A stretch of 64,000 nt of DNA from Ochrobactrum sp. BTU1 (GTDB lineage: Bacteria; Pseudomonadota; Alphaproteobacteria; Rhizobiales; Rhizobiaceae). A program made the translations under genes and the position numbers. Below are positions 16,321 to 26,275 of the stretch, in pieces (positions within the stretch are counted from its first letter, which is position 1; every line of letters starts with the position of its first letter). Under the pieces are notes generated by a model. It did no database searches, was not told the origin of the DNA, and saw only the letters and a list, made by a program, of their open reading frames with translations. The stretch lies in NCBI GenBank assembly GCA_018798825.1, contig CP076354.1:1877001-1941000 (forward strand), in the 5' to 3' direction.

Positions 16321-16369
16321 CAAACGCCTCCACCAATTGCTGCTAGTGGACCCGGAATGGCGGCATCCG

Positions 16370-17353
16370 TCAAGAAGCAGCTGCAATCCGTTGCGAACGA
16401 TCACGAATGACTTTCAGCACAACGCCATGGAAATCATTCAGGAAAACCTTGCCCCACAGATCGCAGTAGAAATTGATCGGCGTTGCAATCCGGTAGCGTG
16501 TGGTGAGCGTGAGACGTGTATGACCATTTGGCAGCGCTTCGAGGTGATAATCACCATTCGTGAGCTTCAGGTAAGAGCTGTCCACATTGATATGGGCTTC
16601 GACGGCCGCGGGGATGGAATCGGTGCCAAACCGAAAATCCCAGGCCAGCAGCCGGTTTTCTTCCCAGCGTGTCACAATCTCCTGAAATTTGACGCCGCGT
16701 GTCCATTCAAGCTGGCGTACAGCGCCGACACCCTCGCCCTCAAGGCGTGCATCGACAGGCTGTGGCACACCGACAATCCCGTGACTGAATGTCCATGACA
16801 GTTCATCCGGAAGAACATGGCGGATTTCTGCGGTCTGCTGCCAGACGACTTCAGGCGAGGCTGCAATATCAATAACGGTCGTAACCGCTCCTTCATGCGG
16901 CTCATATTGCAGCAGCGGTTCAAACGGATAAAACATCAATGGCAGTGCGATCACCAGCATTGTGGAGCGTGGCGTGCGGAAGCGGCGGATCAGCGAAAGC
17001 GTCAGCCAGGAGCCCACTGCGGAGAAAACGCCGAAAAACGGCGCAGCCATGATCACGCAGATGCCGCCCTCCCGGAACAAAGCCATGCTCACAACAATGA
17101 GACCGCCGATAATCATCCAGCTCATTCTCACATGGCGCCAGAGCCCCTTTTCGGCGCGCGGGTCGCTTAGGCTCGAAGCAAGGCTCGATATCGCCATAGG
17201 CAAAAGCATAAGCCCCGCGATAAACGGCATCCATTCCCGCGCCGAGTTCACCCAGATAAGGACATAGAGCGTAAGCCCGTAAGCCACAGCCACTGGAACT
17301 GCGACACGTAAACGTTCGGAAAAGCCAGGAGAATTCGGGGGAGAGGATGTCAT
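16370..17353 (-). CDS. Membrane protein with SRPBCC domain
   Basis: 327 residues. The N-terminal 140 residues have four hydrophobic segments (AVAYGLTLYVLIWVN, WMPFIAGLMLLPMAISSL, MSWMIIGGLIVVSMAL and the CVIMAAPFFGVFSAVG run), a fifth at 130-150, then a soluble lobe from about 160 beginning TTVIDIAASPEVVWQQTAEI, the start of a START/polyketide-cyclase (SRPBCC) fold that binds hydrophobic ligands. Ligand and function unknown. It is the first gene after the 6S candidate on this strand. Confidence 0.75.
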   Translation of the reverse strand: MTSSPPNSPGFSERLRVAVPVAVAYGLTLYVLIWVNSAREWMPFIAGLMLLPMAISSLASSLSDPRAEKGLWRHVRMSWMIIGGLIVVSMALFREGGICVIMAAPFFGVFSAVGSWLTLSLIRRFRTPRSTMLVIALPLMFYPFEPLLQYEPHEGAVTTVIDIAASPEVVWQQTAEIRHVLPDELSWTFSHGIVGVPQPVDARLEGEGVGAVRQLEWTRGVKFQEIVTRWEENRLLAWDFRFGTDSIPAAVEAHINVDSSYLKLTNGDYHLEALPNGHTRLTLTTRYRIATPINFYCDLWGKVFLNDFHGVVLKVIRDRSQRIAAAS

Positions 17354-17489
17354 TTAAAACGCACATATCTTTGAAGGATAAGGCGTTTTAGAACATTTTT
17401 GTCTTAAATAACAAATAGCTTTGCTTAGTTTATAGCAAGAGCTTGAAAAGTGGCGACCACGACGACCGATGGTAGTGTTTGATCCCGGG

Positions 17490-17660
17490 AACCTACAACG
17501 TAGGTGGGCGCCATATGCGAAAGCCCACAGGCCTTCACAGGGACAGCTCCCTTAGAGATCAATAAGGCCCCGGGGATGCTGTTACACCTGTCGGGAAGCG
17601 CAGTACGCCGAGAACCTATATAGGCGCAGTCAGACCTTAGCGCCAGAGGCGTCAGCCCGA
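17490..17660 (-). ncRNA. ssrS: 6S RNA (ssrS) candidate
   Basis: A 329-base gap between zapA and its downstream neighbour holds a structured, GC-rich stretch. Read on the minus strand it runs from about 17660 to 17490 and contains nested inverted repeats, among them AGGGAGCTGTCCCT (near 17545) and GTGGGCTTTCGCATATGGCGCCCAC (given here only by its arms GTGGGC/GCCCAC). zapA-6S-ygfA is a conserved order from gammaproteobacteria to Rhizobiales, and the strand agrees. 6S RNA binds the sigma70 holoenzyme by mimicking an open promoter. Exact ends were not resolved. An Rfam RF00013 search would settle it. Confidence 0.7.
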
Positions 17661-17682
17661 GATACAGAAATCTTTTCGTAGA

Positions 17683-18054
17683 TCAGACAGCGCCCGGACG
17701 GGGAGCGATACGCTTTGCAATCTGCTCAATGCGTTCGGCCAAATCAGAAAGCACACCAGTAAGGGCAGCATCATTCTGATCGGCACTGGTCAGCGCTTCA
17801 TCGCGAGAGCGGCGCAGGGTCTCGATCTCGTTTTCATGTCCCTTGATGCGCTTTTGCGTTTCCGCAAGCTCATCCATCACCATGATACCGGCCATCACTG
17901 TGAGGCGCAGATCGCCTATTTCGCCGAAAGATGATTTGAGATGGGTGACATATTGGTCAAAGCGATCGGCAAGCCCGGAAAGATGTTCTTCCTGCCCTTC
18001 GTCGCACGCCATGCGATATGCTTTGCCATCAATGGTAACGGTTACAGTCGCCAT
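17683..18054 (-). CDS. zapA: Cell division protein ZapA
   Basis: 123 residues. The N-terminal beta-hairpin region MATVTVTIDGKAYRMACDEG and the following GLADRFDQYVTHLKSSFGEIGDLRLTVM match ZapA; the rest is a coiled coil up to about 115. ZapA crosslinks FtsZ filaments at the Z ring. A DUF4164 gene lies 12 bases upstream on the same strand and a 6S RNA candidate lies downstream, both typical of Rhizobiales. Confidence 0.92.
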   Translation of the reverse strand: MATVTVTIDGKAYRMACDEGQEEHLSGLADRFDQYVTHLKSSFGEIGDLRLTVMAGIMVMDELAETQKRIKGHENEIETLRRSRDEALTSADQNDAALTGVLSDLAERIEQIAKRIAPRPGAV

Positions 18055-18066
18055 AGATCCCTTCTC

Positions 18067-18339
18067 CTATCGATCCAGCACGGCGCGAATGGTTTCCATC
18101 GCCGTCACCAGACGTCGCGAAACTTCGCGGTTTGCGGCTTCGAGCCGCTCGGCACGGGCTTCTGACTGGTCGAGTTCCTGGGCTAGACGGCTGCGGTCAG
18201 CATTCATGCGCTGTACCTCTTCCTCGGCTTCGGCGAAATCGCCTTCCTTGTCCAGCCGCAGGTCCACCGCTTGTTCAAGCGTACTGAGTGCCTTTTCCAG
18301 CCGTTCGAGGACCTGCCTGAGGGTCGTTTCGGGTGCCAT
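18067..18339 (-). CDS. DUF4164 coiled-coil protein
   Basis: 90 residues, almost all heptad helix (LRQVLERLEKALSTLEQAVD onward), the length and pattern of the DUF4164 family. Its constant position before zapA suggests a role in division, but none is proven. Start ATG at 18339 is preceded by AAAGGAT; the frame runs up to 18438 without conserved sequence. Confidence 0.8.
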   Translation of the reverse strand: MAPETTLRQVLERLEKALSTLEQAVDLRLDKEGDFAEAEEEVQRMNADRSRLAQELDQSEARAERLEAANREVSRRLVTAMETIRAVLDR

Positions 18340-18741
18340 CCATATCCTTTCCAATGCCAGATCACAGACATCGAATCGCGCCTGCCGGACGGGCATCTTT
18401 GAAAAGACTGTAATAATCGACCGCCCGATAAGCAACAAATGACGAGCCAGACTGGCCGTTCATGCACCGTTATCAGCGCAAAAAAGGCTTTTCAGTGATT
18501 GTCAGCCCATAAATTGCCCGCATTACCCAATCAATCGCAGACTGTTTATTGCCGATAAGCCATCGTTTTGTTGACTCCTCGGTAGCAGGTGCTATGTGTC
18601 CCAAAGCCTTCTGTCGCGCGAGCATCTACAGAATTTAATCGGTTTAAATTGATTAAATCGTTTAGTATAAGGAGCTCGTGCTTCAGTCCCGAGGCATCGC
18701 CGCAACCCCGTTAAAACCACTCTGGAAAGACGGCTGAGACA
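18340..18741 (+). other. Divergent promoter region before tkt
   Basis: About 400 bases between DUF4164 and tkt. Apart from the operator-like palindromes at 18633-18664 (listed separately) nothing was recognised. The DUF4164-zapA promoter must lie in its left half. Confidence 0.4.
18633..18664. promoter_or_regulatory. Operator-like palindromes upstream of tkt
   Basis: Bases 18633-18658 form a 26-base near-palindrome: arms ATTTAATC and GATTAAAT around a TTTAAA centre. Overlapping it at 18653-18664 is TTAAATCGTTTA. The core WAATCGTTT also occurs upstream of fba and of the DUF1036-pyk operon, which suggests a shared carbon-metabolism regulator of the LacI family. It lies about 80 bases before the tkt start. 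Confidence 0.5.
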
Positions 18742-20736
18742 ATGACGAATTCCGACAAGCAAAACCAGCTGGCCAACGCCATCCGCTTTCTCTCGATCGA
18801 TGCGGTCGAGAAGGCTAATTCAGGCCACCCAGGCCTGCCTATGGGCGCAGCCGACATAGCAACGACTCTTTACACCCGTTTCCTGTCGCACGACCCGCAG
18901 AATCCGCATTGGCCGGATCGCGACCGTTTCGTGCTTTCTGCAGGTCACGGCTCGATGCTTCTTTATTCGCTGCTCTTCCTCTCGGGCTACGAAGACATCA
19001 CCCTTGATGAAATCAAGAATTTCCGCCAGCTCGGCGCACGCACCGCAGGTCATCCTGAATACGGTCATGCCGCTGGTATCGAAACCACAACTGGTCCGCT
19101 TGGACAGGGCATTGCCAATGCTGTTGGCATGGCGCTTTCCGAGCGCGTACTGAATGCACAGTTCGGCGACAGCCTCGTTGACCACTACACCTATGCGATC
19201 GTTGGTGACGGCTGCCTCATGGAAGGCATCAGCCAGGAAGCCCTGTCGCTGGCAGGTCACCTGAAGCTCAATAAGCTGATCGTTCTTTGGGATGACAACA
19301 ACATCTCCATCGACGGCCCGATCTCGCTGTCCGACAACACCGACCAGCCTGCACGTTTCGCCGCTTCCGGCTGGAACACGCTTGCTGTTGACGGTCATGA
19401 TCAGGACGCGATTGCCAAGGCAATTGAACTTGCCAAGGTTTCAGACAAGCCGACCTTCATCGCCTGCAAGACCACCATTGGTTTTGGTTCGCCAAACCGC
19501 GCTGGCACCAACAAAGTCCACGGTTCGCCACTCGGTGCAGAAGAAATCGCTGCAACGCGCAAGGCACTCGGCTGGACTTCTGAACCTTTCGTCGTTCCTG
19601 CTGAAGTTCTCGACGCATGGCGCGTTGCTGGCCTCAATGCTGCGAAGAAGCGTCTGGAATGGGAAAAGCGTCTTGCTGCGGCTAACGCAGAAACCCGCGC
19701 TGAATTCGAACGTCGTATGCGTGGCGACCTGCCTGCAAACTTCGATGACGCGATCAACGAATACAAGAAGAAGCTTTCCGCAGAAAAGCCAAAGGTTGCG
19801 ACCCGTAAGTCGTCCGAAATGGCTCTGGAAGTGATCAACGGCGTTGTGCCTGAAACCCTGGGCGGCTCTGCCGACCTGACCGGTTCCAACAACACCAAGA
19901 CCAGCCAGACCAAGGCTGTTACGCCGGAAAACTACGGTGGTCGTTACATCCACTACGGTATCCGTGAACACGGCATGGCTGCTGCCATGAACGGCATCAC
20001 GCTGCATGGCGGTCTGATCCCTTACTCGGGCACTTTCATGTGCTTCTCGGATTATTGCCGTCCGGCCATGCGTCTGTCGTCGCTGATGGGCATCCGCGTT
20101 GTTTACGTCATGACCCATGATTCGATTGGTCTTGGCGAAGACGGCCCAACCCACCAGCCGGTTGAACATCTTGCAGCTCTGCGCGCCATTCCAAACCACA
20201 ATGTCTTCCGTCCGGCAGACGCTGTGGAAGTTGCAGAATGCTGGCAGATTGCACTGCATTCGAAGGGCACTCCTTCGACGCTCGCTCTGACCCGTCAGAA
20301 CCTGCCAGTTGTGCGTACCGAACATCGCGAAGAAAACCTCTCCGCATTCGGCGCATACGAACTGGCCGCAGCAAGTGGCGATGCAAAGGTTTCGATCTTC
20401 GCAACCGGTTCGGAAGTGGAAATCGCGCTCAAGGCTCGTGACCTTCTCGAAGCCAAGGGCATTGCCACCCGCGTTGTTTCCGTTCCTTGCTTTGAACTCT
20501 TCGAAGAGCAGAGCGATGCTTACAAGCAGGCAACGCTCGGCGATGCACCGGTCAAGGTTGCAATCGAAGCAGCTCTTGCACTCGGCTGGGAACGCTTCAT
20601 CGGCGAAAACGGCATCTTTATCGGCATGAAGGGCTTCGGCGCTTCGGGCGAGATCAACGATCTCTACAAGCATTTCGGCATTACTGCTGAACATGCTGCT
20701 GAAGCCGCGGAAAAGAAACTCAACGCCGCCGCATAA
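18742..20736 (+). CDS. tkt: Transketolase
   Basis: 664 residues, standard length. Thiamine diphosphate site: [12 protein letters not shown] near 28, [13 protein letters not shown] near 155 with DDNNISIDG completing the GDG-N motif; the Pyr-domain has [20 protein letters not shown]. It moves two-carbon ketol units between pentose and hexose phosphates in the pentose phosphate pathway. It heads the tkt-gap-DUF1089-pgk block; a strong terminator at 20742 separates it from gap, so readthrough or a second promoter is needed for the latter. Operator-like palindromes precede it. Confidence 0.97.
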   Translation: MTNSDKQNQLANAIRFLSIDAVEKANSGHPGLPMGAADIATTLYTRFLSHDPQNPHWPDRDRFVLSAGHGSMLLYSLLFLSGYEDITLDEIKNFRQLGARTAGHPEYGHAAGIETTTGPLGQGIANAVGMALSERVLNAQFGDSLVDHYTYAIVGDGCLMEGISQEALSLAGHLKLNKLIVLWDDNNISIDGPISLSDNTDQPARFAASGWNTLAVDGHDQDAIAKAIELAKVSDKPTFIACKTTIGFGSPNRAGTNKVHGSPLGAEEIAATRKALGWTSEPFVVPAEVLDAWRVAGLNAAKKRLEWEKRLAAANAETRAEFERRMRGDLPANFDDAINEYKKKLSAEKPKVATRKSSEMALEVINGVVPETLGGSADLTGSNNTKTSQTKAVTPENYGGRYIHYGIREHGMAAAMNGITLHGGLIPYSGTFMCFSDYCRPAMRLSSLMGIRVVYVMTHDSIGLGEDGPTHQPVEHLAALRAIPNHNVFRPADAVEVAECWQIALHSKGTPSTLALTRQNLPVVRTEHREENLSAFGAYELAAASGDAKVSIFATGSEVEIALKARDLLEAKGIATRVVSVPCFELFEEQSDAYKQATLGDAPVKVAIEAALALGWERFIGENGIFIGMKGFGASGEINDLYKHFGITAEHAAEAAEKKLNAAA

Positions 20737-20741
20737 TAATC

Positions 20742-20771
20742 AAACGCCGGCGTTAAACACGCCGGCGTTTA
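20742..20771 (+). terminator. Hairpin terminator between tkt and gap
   Basis: AAACGCCGGCGT-TAAAC-ACGCCGGCGTTT, a 12-base perfect stem ending in TTT. Confidence 0.8.
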
Positions 20772-20859
20772 CCTTTCCAGTTGTGGGCGTTCCCAAACGC
20801 GTTCAACTGTTTTATCAAGCCACTGCATATGCAGAACCCTTTCGGGAGATTTAGAGAAA

Positions 20860-21867
20860 ATGGCAGTTCGCGTCGCAATTAACGGTTTTGGCCGCATCGG
20901 CCGTAATGTCCTCCGCGCTATCGTCGAGTCGGGCCGCACCGACATTCAGGTCGTTGCGATCAACGATCTCGGCCCAGTGGAAACAAACGCGCATCTTCTG
21001 CGCTATGACAGCGTTCATGGTCGTTTTCCAAAGGAAGTGAAAGTCGCTGGCGACACCATCGACGTCGGCTACGGACCGATCAAGGTTCACGCTGTTCGCA
21101 ACCCGGCTGAACTGCCGTGGAAGGAAGAAGGCGTCGATATCGCTCTGGAATGCACCGGCATCTTCACCGCACGCGACAAGGCAGCTCTTCATCTTGAAGC
21201 TGGCGCAAAGCGCGTTATCGTTTCGGCTCCTGCCGATGGCGCTGACCTTACCGTTGTCTATGGCGTCAACCACGACAAGCTGACGAAGGACCATCAGGTC
21301 ATTTCCAACGCTTCTTGCACCACCAACTGCCTTGCGCCAGTGGCTCAGGTTCTCAACGATGCAATCGGCATCGAAAAGGGCTTCATGACCACGATCCACT
21401 CCTACACGGGCGACCAGCCGACGCTGGACACCATGCACAAGGATCTCTACCGCGCACGCGCAGCAGCTCTTTCCATGATCCCGACTTCGACGGGTGCTGC
21501 AAAGGCTGTTGGTCTGGTTCTGCCAGAACTCAAGGGCAAGCTCGACGGCGTTGCAATCCGCGTTCCAACCCCGAACGTATCGGTTGTTGACCTGACCTTC
21601 GTTGCCAAGCGCTCGACCACTGTTGAAGAAATCAACAATGCGATCCGCGAAGCTGCCAATGGCCGCCTCAAGGGCATCCTCGGCTACACCGATGAGCCGC
21701 TCGTTTCGCACGACTTCAACCACGATTCGCATTCGTCGATCTTCCACACCGACCAGACCAAGGTCATGGACGGCACCATGGTGCGCATCCTGTCGTGGTA
21801 CGACAATGAATGGGGCTTCTCGAGCCGCATGAGCGACACTGCAGTCGCTTTCGGCAAGCTGATCTAA
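20860..21867 (+). CDS. gap: Glyceraldehyde-3-phosphate dehydrogenase
   Basis: 335 residues. NAD site [15 protein letters not shown] at the N-terminus, the catalytic Cys in [13 protein letters not shown], and its His partner in the following segment; [14 protein letters not shown] near the C-terminus is the family signature. It oxidises glyceraldehyde 3-phosphate to 1,3-bisphosphoglycerate in glycolysis and the reverse in gluconeogenesis. AGAGAAA precedes the start. A DUF1089 gene starts 9 bases after the stop and pgk follows. Confidence 0.97.
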   Translation: MAVRVAINGFGRIGRNVLRAIVESGRTDIQVVAINDLGPVETNAHLLRYDSVHGRFPKEVKVAGDTIDVGYGPIKVHAVRNPAELPWKEEGVDIALECTGIFTARDKAALHLEAGAKRVIVSAPADGADLTVVYGVNHDKLTKDHQVISNASCTTNCLAPVAQVLNDAIGIEKGFMTTIHSYTGDQPTLDTMHKDLYRARAAALSMIPTSTGAAKAVGLVLPELKGKLDGVAIRVPTPNVSVVDLTFVAKRSTTVEEINNAIREAANGRLKGILGYTDEPLVSHDFNHDSHSSIFHTDQTKVMDGTMVRILSWYDNEWGFSSRMSDTAVAFGKLI

Positions 21868-21876
21868 GCAGCTTCA

Positions 21877-22446
21877 ATGTTTCGCTCCCTTCTCCCCACC
21901 GTTGCGCGCTGGCGTTCGCTGGAAGGAGAAGGGCTCGAACATCTCAATATCACGCCCGCCGGTAACACTTTCAACGCCACTGGCGTTATCATCGGCGAGC
22001 GTGGCGATGTTCCCTACGGTGTACGTTATAGCATCGATTGCGCGAGCGACTGGCGCGTATTCCATTTCCTCATCGAAACGACATCCGGCTTAATGCTCGA
22101 ACTCAAATCCGATGGAAATGGGCACTGGACGACCATGGCCGGAGACGCATTACCTGAGTTTGATGGTTGCATGGACATTGATCTGGCAGGGACACCCTTC
22201 ACCAATAGCCTGCCGATCCGCCGTCTGGGTCTGACGCCCGAAAGCGGCACGGTACAGCTCGACATGCTTTATGTACCGTTCAATAGTTTCCGCCCGCTGC
22301 GAGACAGCCAACGATATACTTGTCTTAAGGAAGGCAAGCTTTACCGTTACACTGCCGCTGATCGCACGTTCACCGCTGAATTGCCTGTCGATGAAGACGG
22401 GCTTGTCACTGATTACCCAACCCTGTTCCAGCGCCTGCCTGTCTGA
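21877..22446 (+). CDS. Putative glycolipid-binding protein (DUF1089)
   Basis: 189 residues, soluble, beta-rich, with [15 protein letters not shown] near the start and YGVRYSIDC and [12 protein letters not shown] later, which place it in the glycolipid-binding / DUF1089 family (PF06475). No signal peptide or membrane helix. The family name comes from structural resemblance to LolA/LppX-like folds; no function is settled. It is wedged between gap and pgk, 9 bases after gap and 47 before pgk, so it is co-expressed with glycolysis; whether that has meaning is unknown. Confidence 0.7.
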   Translation: MFRSLLPTVARWRSLEGEGLEHLNITPAGNTFNATGVIIGERGDVPYGVRYSIDCASDWRVFHFLIETTSGLMLELKSDGNGHWTTMAGDALPEFDGCMDIDLAGTPFTNSLPIRRLGLTPESGTVQLDMLYVPFNSFRPLRDSQRYTCLKEGKLYRYTAADRTFTAELPVDEDGLVTDYPTLFQRLPV

Positions 22447-22493
22447 AAGACGAAAACCTGCAGGCCGCCGGAAAAAGCCCCGGGAGAAATATC

Positions 22494-23684
22494 ATGAGTT
22501 TCCGTACCCTCGATGATGTCGACGTCAAATCCAAGCGCGTTCTGGTTCGTGTTGATCTCAACGTGCCGATGGCAAACGGCGAAGTAACCGACCTCACCCG
22601 TATCGAACGTATTGTTCCAACCATTGCGGAACTGTCGAAAAAGGGTGCCAAGGTCATCCTGCTCGCTCATTTCGGTCGTCCAAAAGGCGTTGCGTCCGAT
22701 GAAAACTCGTTGAAGCATGTCGTAAAGCCGCTTTCGAAAGTGCTCAGCCATGGCGTACATTTCGCTGAAGACAGCATTGGCGACAAGGCGAAGGCGGCAG
22801 TTGATGCGCTGAAAGAAGGCGACGTTCTGCTTCTCGAAAACACGCGCTTCCACAAGGGCGAAGAAAAGAACGATCCGGAATTCGTGGCAGCACTCGCAGC
22901 CAATGGCGACATCTATGTCAATGACGCCTTCTCGGCGGCACACCGCGCGCACGCTTCGACTGAAGGTCTGGCGCATGTGCTGCCAGCCTATGCAGGCCGC
23001 GCCATGCAGGCAGAACTTGAAGCGCTTGAAAAGGGCCTCGGACAGCCAGCCCGTCCCGTTGTAGCAATCGTTGGCGGCGCCAAGGTTTCGACCAAGCTCG
23101 ACCTTCTGTCGAACCTGATTGAAAAGGTCGATGCACTGGTGATCGGCGGCGGCATGGCCAACACTTTCCTCGCAGCCCAAGGTCACGATGTCGGCAAGTC
23201 GCTTTGCGAGCATGACCTTGCTCATACCGCACGCGAAATCATGGCCAAGGCTGAAAAGACCAAATGTGCCATCATCCTGCCGGTTGATGCGGTCGTGGGC
23301 TGGCACTTTGCTGCCGATACACCAAACCAGACCTATGGCGTGGAATCGGTGCCAAGCGACGGCATGATTCTGGACGCAGGTGCGCTTTCGACTGACCTGA
23401 TTGCATCGGCCATCGATGATGCCGCAACGCTCGTCTGGAACGGCCCGCTCGGCGCATTTGAGCTGCGTCCGTTCGATACAGCAACAGTCAAGACCGCCAA
23501 GCATGTTGCCGCCCGCACCAAGGCTGGCAAACTTGTATCGGTCGGCGGCGGCGGCGACACCGTTGCAGCGCTTAACCATGCGGGCGTTGCAGACGACTTC
23601 ACCTATATCTCGACCGCTGGCGGCGCTTTCCTTGAATGGATGGAAGGCAAACCACTTCCCGGCGTTGACGTGCTGAAGAAGTAA
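22494..23684 (+). CDS. pgk: Phosphoglycerate kinase
   Basis: 396 residues. [20 protein letters not shown] at the N-terminal sugar-phosphate site, [23 protein letters not shown], and the C-terminal [13 protein letters not shown] nucleotide loop are all present. Transfers phosphate from 1,3-bisphosphoglycerate to ADP. Last gene of the gap-DUF1089-pgk operon; the shared terminator at 23691 follows. Confidence 0.97.
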   Translation: MSFRTLDDVDVKSKRVLVRVDLNVPMANGEVTDLTRIERIVPTIAELSKKGAKVILLAHFGRPKGVASDENSLKHVVKPLSKVLSHGVHFAEDSIGDKAKAAVDALKEGDVLLLENTRFHKGEEKNDPEFVAALAANGDIYVNDAFSAAHRAHASTEGLAHVLPAYAGRAMQAELEALEKGLGQPARPVVAIVGGAKVSTKLDLLSNLIEKVDALVIGGGMANTFLAAQGHDVGKSLCEHDLAHTAREIMAKAEKTKCAIILPVDAVVGWHFAADTPNQTYGVESVPSDGMILDAGALSTDLIASAIDDAATLVWNGPLGAFELRPFDTATVKTAKHVAARTKAGKLVSVGGGGDTVAALNHAGVADDFTYISTAGGAFLEWMEGKPLPGVDVLKK

Positions 23685-23690
23685 GAAAAC

Positions 23691-23725
23691 AAAAAAGCCC
23701 GGGGTTTCCTCCGGGCTTTTGCTTT
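23691..23725. terminator. Two-way terminator between pgk and sugar dehydrogenase gene
   Basis: AAAAAAGCCCGG ... CCGGGCTTTT, with A and T runs on both sides; the converging gene ends at 23724. Confidence 0.88.
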
Positions 23726-24872
23726 ATGATTTCGGTGTCAGCTTTAGAAGACGCCCGGGATTGTCATCCTCGATCACCCAGATCGCACCATCTGGCCCGA
23801 CGGCTACGTCACGCATACGATTTTCCATCGCAAAACGTTCGGCTTCATTCGGCTGACCATCGCTGTTGATCATCACACGGATCAGCGCCATTGACGAAAG
23901 GCCGGCGATCAGCGCAGAACCATTCCAGTCGGCAAACATCTTTCCCTTGTAGAATGCCAGACCGCCCGGCGAGATCACCGGCGTCCAGAACAGCATAGGC
24001 GCTTCAAACTCAGGCCGCGTGCTGTGGCGCGGGATCGGACGGCCACTATAATTGTCGCCATTGGAAACAACCGGCCAGCCGTAATTGAGACCCGGCTTGA
24101 TGAGATTGAACTCATCGCCGCCGCGCGGTCCCATTTCATGCTCCCACAGCTTGCCGTCCGGCGCGAATGCCAGACCATAGGGATTGCGATGCCCCGTCGT
24201 CCAGGTCAACGCTTTGATGCCACCTTCCTCAGCCTTCGGATTGTCCTTTGGGGTTGAACCATCGAGGTTCATACGCAGGATCTTGCCCATCGGCGCATTG
24301 TCATCCTGTGCGGTTGCGGGCGACATGCGATCGCCAACCGACAGGAACAAATGCTTCTTATCAGGCGCAAACGCGATCTTGCCACCGGGTTGCCCGCCCT
24401 TGGCAGGTGTCGCCTGCTGCCAGATTGCCTTTAGATCCTTAAGCTCGGCCTTGCCCTTGCCTTCAGACAGCGTTGCACGCGCCAATATGAGCGCGCCGCC
24501 ACCATCTTCCGGCATGACATAGGTGAAATAGATCGCCTTGCTCTTGGCAAAATCAGGCGCAGGAACAACATCCAATAGACCGTGCTGGCCGCTGAACAAA
24601 ACCTCCGGCACGCCTGAAACTTCCGTCTTCTCACCCTTTTCTGTTACGACAAAAATCTTGCCGCCCTTCTCGGTGAGGATCAGTTTGCCGCCCGGCAGAA
24701 ATGCAATCGCCCATGGTGTGTCAAATTCCGCCACTGCTGCCACATTGAAAGGCAATTCAGTGGTGGCTTCCCTGCTTCCTGCATTGATGCTCTCCGCAAA
24801 GGCGGTCTGAGCCGGAAGGGCGATCATCGATGCAGCCAGAATGAACGGCAGGCTTAGTAGGGCACTTCGCAT
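23724..24872 (-). CDS. PQQ-dependent sugar dehydrogenase (soluble type)
   Basis: 382 residues with a signal peptide (LLSLPFILAASMIALPAQTA then FAES). The mature beta-propeller has DTPWAIAFLPGGKLILTEKG, GQHGLLDVVPAPDF, GGKIAFAPDKKHLFLSVGD, GHRNPYGLAFAPDGKLWEHE and GGLAFYKG, the pattern of Asd/YliI-like glucose/sorbosone dehydrogenases. Members oxidise aldoses in the periplasm with PQQ; the strain's ability to make PQQ cannot be judged here. Monocistronic, converging with pgk. Substrate uncertain. Confidence 0.85.
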   Translation of the reverse strand: MRSALLSLPFILAASMIALPAQTAFAESINAGSREATTELPFNVAAVAEFDTPWAIAFLPGGKLILTEKGGKIFVVTEKGEKTEVSGVPEVLFSGQHGLLDVVPAPDFAKSKAIYFTYVMPEDGGGALILARATLSEGKGKAELKDLKAIWQQATPAKGGQPGGKIAFAPDKKHLFLSVGDRMSPATAQDDNAPMGKILRMNLDGSTPKDNPKAEEGGIKALTWTTGHRNPYGLAFAPDGKLWEHEMGPRGGDEFNLIKPGLNYGWPVVSNGDNYSGRPIPRHSTRPEFEAPMLFWTPVISPGGLAFYKGKMFADWNGSALIAGLSSMALIRVMINSDGQPNEAERFAMENRMRDVAVGPDGAIWVIEDDNPGRLLKLTPKS

Positions 24873-25194
24873 CTCTCCTCCTTATAATTGATATCCTTTA
24901 GATGGGATTCTCAGGCGTCATGTCAAAACCAAATGGGGTTTAAATCGCATATTCGTCTGTCGAATCTGGAATATTAGTTCTGCACGCCAATTAGAGCAGA
25001 GTTCTGACAGCCGGTAAGAAAACTTTTCCCGGCTAAATCGTTTGAAAAAATTTCAATCGTTTCAACCACTTGTGCTGCCATTTTGTTGGCCTAACTCTTC
25101 TGCTATCGAAAATGAATATGTGTCTTGAGAGCGGCTGAGGCTCTTTGCCCAGCTTCCCAATATTGCCCCTTGCGGGGCCTTAAGGAGCTAACAC
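24873..25194 (+). other. Promoter region of fba
   Basis: 322 bases between divergent genes. Apart from the two regulator-like sites at 25033-25065 no structure was recognised; AAGGAGC precedes the fba start. Confidence 0.4.
25033..25065. promoter_or_regulatory. Tandem AATCGTTT sites upstream of fba
   Basis: CTAAATCGTTTGAA at 25033-25046 and TTTCAATCGTTTCAA at 25051-25065, centres 18 bases apart. The same core is found before tkt and before DUF1036-pyk. About 130-160 bases ahead of the fba start. Confidence 0.5.
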
Positions 25195-26220
25195 ATGACC
25201 GAACGTCTTGAAGATATTGCAATTGCACTCGTCGCAAACGGCAAAGGAATTCTGGCTGCGGACGAAAGCTCCGGCACCATTGCAAAGCGTTTTGAAAGCA
25301 TCGGCCTCGCCTCGACCGAGGATTCACGCCGCGATTATCGCGAAATGCTGTTCCGCTCTGACGAAGCGATGAAGAACTACATTTCCGGCGTCATTCTTTA
25401 CGATGAAACCATCCGCCAGAAAGCCAAGGACGGCACGCCGCTTGTCGATCTCATTCGCAAGGCAGGTGCGGTGCCGGGCATCAAGGTGGATGCCGGTGCC
25501 AAGCCACTTGCAGGCTTTGAGGGCGAAACCATCACCGAAGGTCTCGACGGTCTGCGTGAGCGCCTCAACGAATATTATGGTTTCGGTGCCCGCTTTGCGA
25601 AATGGCGTGCCGTAATCTCGATTTCTGATGGACTTCCGACATGGGGAGCGGTCAAGCAAAACGCGCAGGCCCTCGCCCGTTACGCAGCACTCTGCCAGGA
25701 AGCAGGCATTGTGCCGATCGTTGAGCCGGAAGTGCTGATGGATGGCAAGCCGGGCGATCATTCCATCGACCGTTGCTACGAAGTCACCGAATGGGTGCTC
25801 AAGACCGTCTTCACCGAGCTTTACGACGCACGCGTCAGGCTTGAAGGCATGATCCTGAAACCGAACATGGTTATCGACGGCAAGAAGGCGCGCAAAGCCT
25901 CTGTCGAAGAAGTGGCCGAAAAGACTGTTCGCTGCTTCCGCAACACTGTCCCTGCCGAGGTGCCGGGCATTGCCTTCCTTTCCGGAGGTCAGACCGGCGA
26001 AGAAGCAACCGCGCATTTGTCGGCAATGAATGCCAGCTTCGATATGCCGTGGAAAATGACCTTCTCCTATGGCCGTGCGCTGCAGGCAGCCTCTCTGGAA
26101 GCCTGGGGCGGCAAGGATGAGAATGTTGCCGCTGGCCAGCGTGCCTTTGCGCATCGCGCCAAGATGAACGGCCTTGCTGCAACTGGCGGCTGGAAGAAAG
26201 ACCTCGAACAAGCAGCCTGA
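25195..26220 (+). CDS. fba: Fructose-bisphosphate aldolase, class I
   Basis: 341 residues of the metal-free class I type: GILAADESSGTIAKRFESIG, FRSDEAMKNYISGVILYDE, EPEVLMDG near 180, the Schiff-base lysine in EGMILKPNMV near 225, and PGIAFLSGGQTGEEATAHL. It interconverts fructose 1,6-bisphosphate with two triose phosphates. Such organisms lack phosphofructokinase in general, so the enzyme likely runs mostly toward hexose. Start ATG follows AAGGAGCTAAC. Monocistronic with its own terminator. Confidence 0.95.
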   Translation: MTERLEDIAIALVANGKGILAADESSGTIAKRFESIGLASTEDSRRDYREMLFRSDEAMKNYISGVILYDETIRQKAKDGTPLVDLIRKAGAVPGIKVDAGAKPLAGFEGETITEGLDGLRERLNEYYGFGARFAKWRAVISISDGLPTWGAVKQNAQALARYAALCQEAGIVPIVEPEVLMDGKPGDHSIDRCYEVTEWVLKTVFTELYDARVRLEGMILKPNMVIDGKKARKASVEEVAEKTVRCFRNTVPAEVPGIAFLSGGQTGEEATAHLSAMNASFDMPWKMTFSYGRALQAASLEAWGGKDENVAAGQRAFAHRAKMNGLAATGGWKKDLEQAA

Positions 26221-26234
26221 ACGATACTGCATGA

Positions 26235-26275
26235 TAAAAGGCCCGGTTTAGCGCATGAGCCGACCGGGCTTTTTA
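26235..26275 (+). terminator. Terminator after fba
   Basis: AAAAGGCCCGGTTTAGCG ... CCGACCGGGCTTTTTAG; the U-run follows on the plus strand. It partly overlaps the end of the small minus-strand gene. Confidence 0.8.

Noticed and set aside
19441..20694. Long minus-strand frame across tkt
   Set aside because: Shadow of a strongly conserved plus-strand enzyme; the translated sequence is Cys/Arg-rich and low in order.
22413..23579. 388-residue minus-strand frame across pgk
   Set aside because: Antisense shadow; no motif, many Cys and Arg, no ribosome site.
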